From positions 1 to 10,646 of the forward strand of contig CALFEW010001007.1 in assembly GCA_937958365.1 (NCBI GenBank): a stretch of 10,646 nucleotides of DNA, in the 5' to 3' direction. A program made the position numbers and the translations under genes. Under the pieces are notes generated by a model that saw only the letters and a list, made by a program, of their open reading frames with translations, did no database searches and had not been told where the DNA came from. This DNA is from an uncultured Chloroflexota bacterium. Lineage in GTDB: Bacteria; Chloroflexota; Anaerolineae; Promineifilales; Promineifilaceae. This document shows positions 5,546 to 10,646 of the stretch, one piece after another (position 1 is the first letter of the stretch; the number at the start of each line of letters is the position of its first letter).

Positions 5546-6700
5546 ATGAAAGAGCGTAGACCCCGTATTGCTGGCGCTCTTGTCGGTGATGTCCAGCAAG
5601 ACCCAAACGCCAAAACCAAATACGGCCATTTCTTTGCAGCGTTAGAAGAAAAATTCCCACTCATCGAAGTATATGACGCCAGTTTATTTGGCGCATTCCG
5701 GTATCTGAATGCGCTGCAAACGTTTCATCCCGATATGCAGCGTTGGCGTGAACGCTTTTATAAGAACGTGCCTGCCTTTCGACTGCGTTCCTGGCTGGCA
5801 AGCCGCCACTTTCAGAAACTTCATGAGCCAATTGATATGATTGTGCAATTGGGGGTTTTGTTTGATGCGCGATGGCATATCGCAACCCCACCCAGTGTGA
5901 TTTATGTGGATTATACGGCGCATCTGGCCGCGCAACGGCCGTCATCCGGCCGTTCTCCCTTCTCCAAACAGCAGCGACAGACCTGGATCGCCCTGGAAAG
6001 AAACGCTTTTCTGAAAGCCAGCCACGTTTGCACACGCAGCGAACTGGTGCGCCAATCCATCATCCACGATTATGACATTGCCCCGGAAAAGGTGACGGTC
6101 ATCGGCGGCGGCGTTAATTTTGCCCGGTTACCGGAACCGGTGACCCACCGGGCCACCGATGCGCCTACGATACTTTTTATCGGCAAAGAGCTTTATCGCA
6201 AGGGTGGCGATATTTTGCTGGAGGCATTTGCCCAGGCGCGGCAAGCTGTGCCTGGGGCGCGGCTGACCATGCTGACAACTGGACCCATCCCCAACCACGC
6301 TGCCGGAAGTGGCATAGAAATCATCCCGCCCACCTGGGATCGGCAGGCCATTGCGGCGTTGTACGCTTCTGCGGACGTATTTGTGCTGCCTTCGCGGTTG
6401 GAAACGTGGGGTGACGTGTTGTTGGAGGCGATGAGTTTTGGCCTGCCCTGCATTGGCGTCACCGGGCAGGCTATGGAAGAAATCATCGAGCATGGGTCCT
6501 CTGGGCTGCTGGTGGAAGCCGAAGACGTGGCCGGGTTGGCGGAAAGCCTGGTCTATCTGTTAACGGATGTTAACTTGCGGCAGCGGATGGGTCGGTTGGC
6601 CCGGCTGGAGATAGAGAAAAACTATACCTGGACGGCCGTTGCCCAACGCCTGGGCCACTGCCTGAACCAGGTAGGATCGGTTGATATTCGTGAATCATAA
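5546..6700 (+). CDS. Glycosyltransferase family 4 (GT-B fold)
   Basis: The 384-residue protein has the two-domain pattern of GT4 retaining glycosyltransferases. The C-terminal half holds the donor-nucleotide site: TILFIGKELYRKGGDILLEAF (start of the second Rossmann domain), LYASADVFVLPS, then E286-T-W-G-D-V-L-L-E294, the EX7E motif, followed by AMSFGLPCIG. The N-terminal acceptor half ends with a segment LVRQSIIHDYDIAPEKVTVI common in this family. No signal peptide or membrane helix, so it is cytoplasmic or peripheral. Sugar and acceptor cannot be read from sequence. It heads a probable operon: the kinase begins 27 bases later and the surface protein follows, suggesting a role in envelope glycan or glycoprotein synthesis. 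There is no ribosome site with proper spacing before the ATG, and a -10 lies directly upstream, so translation may be leaderless. Confidence 0.9.
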   Translation: MKERRPRIAGALVGDVQQDPNAKTKYGHFFAALEEKFPLIEVYDASLFGAFRYLNALQTFHPDMQRWRERFYKNVPAFRLRSWLASRHFQKLHEPIDMIVQLGVLFDARWHIATPPSVIYVDYTAHLAAQRPSSGRSPFSKQQRQTWIALERNAFLKASHVCTRSELVRQSIIHDYDIAPEKVTVIGGGVNFARLPEPVTHRATDAPTILFIGKELYRKGGDILLEAFAQARQAVPGARLTMLTTGPIPNHAAGSGIEIIPPTWDRQAIAALYASADVFVLPSRLETWGDVLLEAMSFGLPCIGVTGQAMEEIIEHGSSGLLVEAEDVAGLAESLVYLLTDVNLRQRMGRLARLEIEKNYTWTAVAQRLGHCLNQVGSVDIRES

Positions 6701-6727
6701 AGTCCAGACGAAGGGTTCAGGCTGCCT

Positions 6728-7384
6728 ATGATTACGCCGGCCATTGGCAAAATAACCAACTGGTTGTTGCCGACCTGTCCCTGGGTCGCTTTTATAGGGC
6801 TGGACGGCAGCGGCAAATCCAGCGTCATTCAGGCGCTGGAAACGGACATGGCGGCTGCGGGTTATGCCGGTCTGTTTGTATTGCACCGCCGCCCGCAAAT
6901 TGTCTACCGCCAGGCCGTCGCCGACCATCAAGGGATGATTGAACATTATCGCAAGCCGCCGCACAGCCCTAGTCGTTCGGCCTTCAAGCTGGCGGCCATG
7001 TGGTTGGATTGGCTCTTGGGTTATCTGCTGGTGGTTCACGGCCGTCGCGTTCGCGGTGTGTTGGTGGTGGCCGACCGCCATTCATTGCTCGACGTACAAG
7101 CGGATCCTTTGCGCTACCGTTACGGCGGCTCGCCGCAATGGGCGCGCCTGGCCGTGCGCCTGTCGCCGATGCCTGACGTAATCGTGTTGCTGGATGCGCC
7201 AACGGCCGTTTTGCAGGCGCGCAAACAAGAAGTAACGGCCGAAAAAGCGGCCGAACTGCGCCAAAATTATCTGGATTTGCTGAGCAGGTACGGCCGTGGT
7301 TGTGTGATTGATGCCAGCCAACCACTTGATCAGGTCGTTGCCGACGTGCGCGAAGTGATTGAGAAAGCCAGAATCCGTTCATAG
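6728..7384 (+). CDS. Thymidylate-kinase-like P-loop kinase
   Basis: The 218-residue protein has a Walker A motif G24-LDGSGKS (24-31) preceded by VAFI, then VVADRHSLLDV with the D116-R117 pair that in thymidylate kinases follows strand 3, and a C-terminal VIVLLDAPTAVLQARKQEV region like the LID arginine segment. These fit the thymidylate kinase fold. It differs from housekeeping Tmk in having about 17 extra residues before the P-loop strand and a hydrophobic, Trp-rich stretch (LAAMWLDWLLGYLLVV, about 89-104) where Tmk normally contacts dTMP. A divergent nucleotide, sugar or lipid kinase is therefore as likely as dTMP kinase. It lies 27 bases after the glycosyltransferase and 26 before the surface-protein gene. 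Such kinase-like genes occur in polysaccharide clusters, in my recollection; the substrate is unknown. No strong ribosome site precedes the ATG. Confidence 0.8.
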   Translation: MITPAIGKITNWLLPTCPWVAFIGLDGSGKSSVIQALETDMAAAGYAGLFVLHRRPQIVYRQAVADHQGMIEHYRKPPHSPSRSAFKLAAMWLDWLLGYLLVVHGRRVRGVLVVADRHSLLDVQADPLRYRYGGSPQWARLAVRLSPMPDVIVLLDAPTAVLQARKQEVTAEKAAELRQNYLDLLSRYGRGCVIDASQPLDQVVADVREVIEKARIRS

Positions 7385-7399
7385 AGTCTGGCGATCAGC

Positions 7400-7405
7400 G
7401 GAGGT
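7400..7405 (+). promoter_or_regulatory. Strong Shine-Dalgarno of the surface-protein gene
   Basis: GGAGGT lies five bases before the ATG at 7411. It is the strongest ribosome site in the operon, in contrast to the first two genes, which suggests that the surface protein is made in larger amounts than the enzymes ahead of it. Confidence 0.7.
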
Positions 7406-7410
7406 GTTCC

Positions 7411-10176
7411 ATGTTTTCTGGCCTGACACTGCGCAAGCTTGCCGTTTTTATTTTTCTTTTTGCGACGAGCTTAATCTGGAATGTTGACCGTTGGGCGACG
7501 GCCGTAAAACAGGAAGAGGCCGTCGCCATGACTATTTCGGCCAGAGCCGAAGTGGCGGCCAGGCAAGGGCCAGAGCCACGAGTCTGGTTGGAAGCGCCGG
7601 CAACGGCCGTTGCCGGACAGTCCATCACGGCCAGATTGATGGCCGAAAACGTCGAAAACCTGGGCGGGTTTGAGGTGGTTCTGCGGTACGACCCGGCGCG
7701 TCTGGCGCTGCGTACGGCCGTGCCCAATCCAGCACTGGCTCAGGGACGAGAACTGCTGAACCTGGGCTACGTGCGCCGGGCGGATGGCCTGGTTTGGGGC
7801 GTGGCAAGCTGCCCGGTGGCCCACTGCGCCGCCGCCGATTATCAGACTGCGCTGCGGGACGTAACCGGCGCATCCGGCCGGTTGGAACTGGCTTCCCTGG
7901 AATTTATCCTGCGTGGCCAGGAACCGGCGGCTCTGGACCTGGCGGAAATCTTGCTGCTGGATACGTCTGGCCGGCCTTTGTTAACCAGTGCGGGTTATGC
8001 CGCAGACGCGGCAAGCCAGGCCACACCGGCCGTCGCTGCGCTGGATTTGTCCGGCAACCGCGTGGTCAACGACGCCGACGCCTATCTGGTGGTGGATGTC
8101 TGGCGCGATTTGGTAGGGAACGGCCGTTGCCTCCATCCCAACGTCACCCATTACGACGTCAACGCCAGCGGCTGCCTGAACACCGCCGACGTGCAAACCA
8201 TCCTGGCTGCCTGGGGACAACCGGTCGGGGCGCTGCCGGACCCTTTCGACGGCAGTCAGTCGCCACAGGCTACCTTCACCGTCACCTCGTCCCAGGATCA
8301 AAGCGACCTGAACCCCGGCAATGGCGTGTGCCTGACTTCGGCCGGAACCTGCACGTTGCGGGCGGCCCTTGAAGAAGCCAATGCCCGTACCGGCCCGGAC
8401 ATCATCAATTTTGACATTCGCAATACAGATGGTTCCTGTCCCGGTCTGGTGACGATTTATCCGGGCAGCACCCTGACCCTGGATGCCTATGACAACGCCA
8501 GCCTGACCATGAACGGCTACAGCCAGTGCAACGCCTCGCCCAACAGCCAGTGGGTGGCGGGTAACGCCGTCATCAAGATAGAAATTCGTGGCAGCAACGC
8601 TGCCTACCAATTTGGACTGCACGTCTTGTCGCCAAACAATCTCATCAAAGGATTGGCCGTCTATAACTGGCATCGGCAAATTCAGGTGATGGGGACACGC
8701 GCCCACGACAACGCCCTTGAAGGCAACTTCATTGGAACGAATGCGGCCAATACGTTTATCCAATCTGCCGCTGGGATTGAAGGCGATGGCTTGCGCATCC
8801 AATTGGCAGCCAACAACAATCACGTTGGCGCAACCAACCCGGCGGCGCGCAATATCATTGCCGGTAACGACCAGGATGGCCTGGACCTGGAAGACGCCGA
8901 CGCCAACGTCGTCGTCAATAATTACATCGGTCTCAAACAAACCGGCGACGCGGCCTTGATGAACATCGCCGATGGCGTGGATGTGGCTGAAGGCGCGGCC
9001 AACAACTGGATAGGCGGCTTGAATCCGGGGGAGCGCAACGTCATTAGCGGCAACGGCCGTGACGGTATTGAAATTTCCCATCAAGTTGGCACCCAGGGCA
9101 ACCATTTTGCCGGTAACTTTATTGGGTTGAATCCAGGTGGAACGGCCGTTATCGCCAATCGTGACCGGGGCATCACCTTTGAAGATGAAGTGAATGCCAA
9201 CCACATCTATCGCAATGTCATCGTGGGCAGTGGCGGTGATGGCGTGCGGCTTTATACCGCGTTCAATAATCAACTTTATGACAACTTTATCGGCGTCGCC
9301 CCCATCGGATTAGGACCGCTGGACGTTGTGCCTGTGCCCGGTGCAGAAAGTGGGCTGTTGGCCCTGCCCAATGGTTCCCTGCCAGCGCGAGACAAAGGTC
9401 TCAGCGGCGTCTACATGACCGCCGGCAGCCAGGGAAACGTAGTTGCCCACAACATCATCGCCTACCACCCGGAGTACGGCATTTATCTGGATGCCGTCAA
9501 AGGGTATTTGAGTTATGGCACATGCCAGACGTACCACAACACGTTCAGCCAGAACAGTCTGTACGACAATGCCGCCCAGGGAATCCGCCTGCGAGCCGGT
9601 GTCTGTGATGATGGTCTGACCTATTACCCAAACGAGGGCATCGCTATACCGCAAATTACGGCGGCCACGACCAGCCAGGTAACGGGCAATACGTGCGCCG
9701 GTTGCCTGGTGGAACTATTTCTGTCTGACAAAACGGTAGTGGACAGCCCCAGCGACAACTTTGGCGAAGGCAAGCTCTATCTGGCTCAGGCTACAGCCAA
9801 TGGCAGCGGCAATTTTGTCATTCCTATCACCGGTGTCGCTGCGGGCGCTATCGTGACGGCCCACACCACGGACGGCGCGGGTAATACGTCTGAGTTTGCC
9901 CGCAACGTAAAAGTTCTGGCTTCAGTACCGGCAACCAACACACCCACCGCGACCACCACGTCTACCGCAACCAACACACCCACAGCAACCAGCACATCCA
10001 CCGCAACCAACACGCCGACTGCGACCAGCACATCCACCGCAACCAATACGCCGACTGCGACCAGCACATCTACAGCAACCAGCACACCTACAGCGACCAG
10101 TACATCAACGGCTACGCCAACGTCTACGGCCGTTACCCTAGATTATTTCATCTTCCTGCCACTGGTCAGGCGATAG
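7411..10176 (+). CDS. Large secreted cohesin/dockerin/beta-helix surface protein with Thr-rich stalk and FLPLVRR tail
   Basis: The 921-residue protein starts with a signal sequence (LRKLAVFIFLFATSLIW, 7-23; cleavage perhaps near ATA, 29-31). In order: a cohesin-like beta-sandwich (about 57-205, with GQSITARL and FEVVLRYDPARLAL); a dockerin-like pair of calcium-binding helices (about 211-269: LDLSGNRVVNDADAYLVVDVW and YDVNASGCLNTADVQTILAAW); a CSLREA-like region (about 286-336, CTLRAALEEAN); a long right-handed parallel beta-helix (about 340-720) with repeated G-N-x-I-G and N-x-I/V-G turns; a small beta domain (about 735-838, ending TTDGAGNTSEFA); five 12-residue Thr-rich repeats (842-901); and a C-terminal VTLDYFIFLPLVRR. 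No catalytic residues can be assigned; binding or display of carbohydrate is inferred. The tail has no LPxTG and no conventional charged-tail membrane helix. It is the last gene of the operon and is followed by a strong hairpin. Confidence 0.88.
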   Translation: MFSGLTLRKLAVFIFLFATSLIWNVDRWATAVKQEEAVAMTISARAEVAARQGPEPRVWLEAPATAVAGQSITARLMAENVENLGGFEVVLRYDPARLALRTAVPNPALAQGRELLNLGYVRRADGLVWGVASCPVAHCAAADYQTALRDVTGASGRLELASLEFILRGQEPAALDLAEILLLDTSGRPLLTSAGYAADAASQATPAVAALDLSGNRVVNDADAYLVVDVWRDLVGNGRCLHPNVTHYDVNASGCLNTADVQTILAAWGQPVGALPDPFDGSQSPQATFTVTSSQDQSDLNPGNGVCLTSAGTCTLRAALEEANARTGPDIINFDIRNTDGSCPGLVTIYPGSTLTLDAYDNASLTMNGYSQCNASPNSQWVAGNAVIKIEIRGSNAAYQFGLHVLSPNNLIKGLAVYNWHRQIQVMGTRAHDNALEGNFIGTNAANTFIQSAAGIEGDGLRIQLAANNNHVGATNPAARNIIAGNDQDGLDLEDADANVVVNNYIGLKQTGDAALMNIADGVDVAEGAANNWIGGLNPGERNVISGNGRDGIEISHQVGTQGNHFAGNFIGLNPGGTAVIANRDRGITFEDEVNANHIYRNVIVGSGGDGVRLYTAFNNQLYDNFIGVAPIGLGPLDVVPVPGAESGLLALPNGSLPARDKGLSGVYMTAGSQGNVVAHNIIAYHPEYGIYLDAVKGYLSYGTCQTYHNTFSQNSLYDNAAQGIRLRAGVCDDGLTYYPNEGIAIPQITAATTSQVTGNTCAGCLVELFLSDKTVVDSPSDNFGEGKLYLAQATANGSGNFVIPITGVAAGAIVTAHTTDGAGNTSEFARNVKVLASVPATNTPTATTTSTATNTPTATSTSTATNTPTATSTSTATNTPTATSTSTATSTPTATSTSTATPTSTAVTLDYFIFLPLVRR
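9934..10113 (+). repeat. 36-bp coding minisatellite, five copies (Thr-rich stalk)
   Basis: Five consecutive 36-base units (starting 9934, 9970, 10006, 10042, 10078) encode TNTPTATTTSTA, three copies of TNTPTATSTSTA and TSTPTATSTSTA. A partial sixth unit (TPTSTA) follows to 10131. Units differ mainly at synonymous third positions. In the protein this is an extended, probably O-glycosylatable stalk between the folded domains and the C-terminal tail. In-frame copy-number change would lengthen or shorten the stalk without a frameshift. Confidence 0.9.
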
Positions 10177-10192
10177 TGGGCCTTTAAAACGA

Positions 10193-10235
10193 TCATGCGG
10201 CCGATCAACGAGTCGCTCGTTTATCGGCCGCATGA
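10193..10235. terminator. 43-base near-perfect hairpin between convergent genes
   Basis: TCATGCGGCCGAT (10193-10205) pairs fully with ATCGGCCGCATGA (10223-10235). After one C/T mismatch a second stem AACGAG (10207-10212) pairs with CTCGTT (10216-10221) around the loop TCG. It lies 17 bases after the surface-protein stop and before the convergent rmlB stop at 10271. On the minus strand it is followed by TCGTTTTAAAGG, a weak T-tract; on the plus strand there is none. A terminator is the simplest reading, probably acting mainly for rmlB or as a 3'-end stabiliser for the surface-protein mRNA. Confidence 0.6.
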
Positions 10236-10270
10236 ATGCGCTGCCTCAGGTTGGCGGAACGGCCGTTTGC

Positions 10271-10646
10271 CTACGCTTCCGTCGCCCGCAGCCGTTCGCC
10301 GTATTGAGCTTCGTAGTATTGGCGGAATTCGCCGCTTTTGATTTTGCGCCACCACCATTCGTTGTCGCGGTACCAGACGGCCGTTTTGCGAATTGCTTCG
10401 GCCGCAGTGTGGCGTGGTTCCCAACCCAGCGCCCGAATCTTGTCAATGTTCAGGCTGTAGCGACGATCATGGCCGGGCCGGTCGGCTACGTGGCGGATCA
10501 GATCAGGCGAAAGGCCTAGCGTTTCCAATAAAATCTCAACCATCGTCACGTTTTCCATCTCCACGCCGGTGCCAATGTTATACGCCTGGCCCAATTCGCC
10601 CTTGTGCAGCACCAGGTCAATCGCTTCGCAGTGGTCGCCAACGTAT
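10271..10646 (-). CDS. rfbB: dTDP-glucose 4,6-dehydratase, C-terminal part (cut by right edge)
   Basis: The open frame enters from the right edge and ends at the stop at 10271-10273; the visible 124 residues start YVGDHCEAIDLVLHKGELGQ. This is the C-terminal third of RmlB/RfbB: the YV-D-HC-AI-LVL segment, AYNIGTGVE, the substrate-binding RPGHDRRY, and the tail AIRKTAVWYRDNEWWWRKIKSGEFRQYY are characteristic. The enzyme is a cytoplasmic NAD-dependent short-chain dehydrogenase that turns dTDP-glucose into dTDP-4-keto-6-deoxyglucose, the second step to dTDP-L-rhamnose and other deoxysugars. The catalytic Tyr-x3-Lys and the NAD-binding Rossmann motif are outside the window. It converges with the glycosyltransferase-kinase-surface protein operon, so it is not cotranscribed with it, but the shared glycan theme is consistent. 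Two ACGGCCGT palindromes lie close to its 3' end, one just downstream of the stop and one inside the gene. Confidence 0.93.
   Translation of the reverse strand, partial: YVGDHCEAIDLVLHKGELGQAYNIGTGVEMENVTMVEILLETLGLSPDLIRHVADRPGHDRRYSLNIDKIRALGWEPRHTAAEAIRKTAVWYRDNEWWWRKIKSGEFRQYYEAQYGERLRATEA

Noticed and set aside
5441..5629. N-terminal extension of the sugar dehydrogenase to 460 residues
   Set aside because: It would put 63 residues ahead of a clear lipoprotein signal peptide and overlap the start of the opposite-strand glycosyltransferase. The ATG at 5440 has a ribosome site.
7981..9273. 430-residue open frame on the minus strand inside the surface-protein gene
   Set aside because: It is the antisense shadow of a GC-rich repetitive beta-helix gene. 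Its composition (many Val, Gly, Ala, His, Gln) reflects complementary codons and no family features are seen.
9786..10085. Minus-strand frame reading MLVAVDVLVAVGVLVAV repeats
   Set aside because: It is the reverse complement of the Thr-rich 36-bp repeat. Periodicity comes from the real gene on the plus strand.
9934..10131. CRISPR-like array
   Set aside because: The 36-base units are contiguous, in frame and without unique spacers. They are a coding minisatellite.
10232..10519. 95-residue plus-strand frame at the right end
   Set aside because: It is antisense to the highly conserved C-terminal part of RmlB.
1..10646. Mobile elements, defence islands, tRNA or rRNA genes
   Set aside because: No transposase, integrase, toxin-antitoxin, restriction or cas protein and no tRNA or rRNA-like segment was recognised on either strand by reading.

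Overview
The window looks like a chromosomal segment from a Chloroflexota bacterium of the Anaerolineae/Ardenticatenia type; this placement is inferred, not proven. The reasons are: moderately GC-rich DNA (I estimate high fifties percent); a secreted protein with cohesin, dockerin, CSLREA-like and beta-helix segments that ends in a Thr/Pro-rich linker plus a short 'FLPLVRR' tail, a tail style I associate with Chloroflexota exoproteins; a two-gene pair whose second member resembles the DUF6754-type proteins of that phylum; and an extraordinary density of the palindrome ACGGCCGT (about 33 copies counted by eye where well under one is expected).

Layout. Positions 1-783 (minus strand) carry a translationally coupled pair: a 92-residue hypothetical protein and the start of a membrane-anchored DUF6754-like protein that runs off the left edge. 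A well-formed sigma-70-like promoter (887-915, minus) with a dyad over its predicted start site drives this pair. The roughly 300-base gap 784-1092 also holds weaker plus-strand signals for a YegS/DagK-type lipid kinase (1093-1998). After a dispersed-type intergenic repeat (about 2068-2143) come a 552-residue protein with an XPB/Ssl2-like helicase-associated domain but no helicase motor (2157-3815), and, after a heptamer tandem repeat, a small Rieske [2Fe-2S] protein (3843-4202). A hairpin at 4211-4242 separates these from a convergent gene for a lipoprotein PQQ-type sugar (glucose/sorbosone) dehydrogenase (4247-5440, minus).

Positions 5546-10176 (plus) form a probable three-gene operon: a GT4 glycosyltransferase (possibly leaderless), a thymidylate-kinase-fold P-loop kinase and a 921-residue surface protein, with gaps of only 27 and 26 bases. 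A 43-base near-perfect hairpin (10193-10235) ends it. Beyond that, convergent on the minus strand, is the C-terminal third of RmlB (dTDP-glucose 4,6-dehydratase), cut by the right edge.

Taken together the right half reads as an envelope-glycan and surface-protein locus: RmlB makes dTDP-sugar precursors, the GT4 enzyme could transfer sugars, the kinase may act on a nucleotide or sugar-related substrate, and the large protein is the likely displayed product, with a Thr-rich stalk that could be glycosylated. The left half is a set of small unlinked housekeeping or envelope units. No RNA genes, CRISPR arrays, transposases or integrases were seen.
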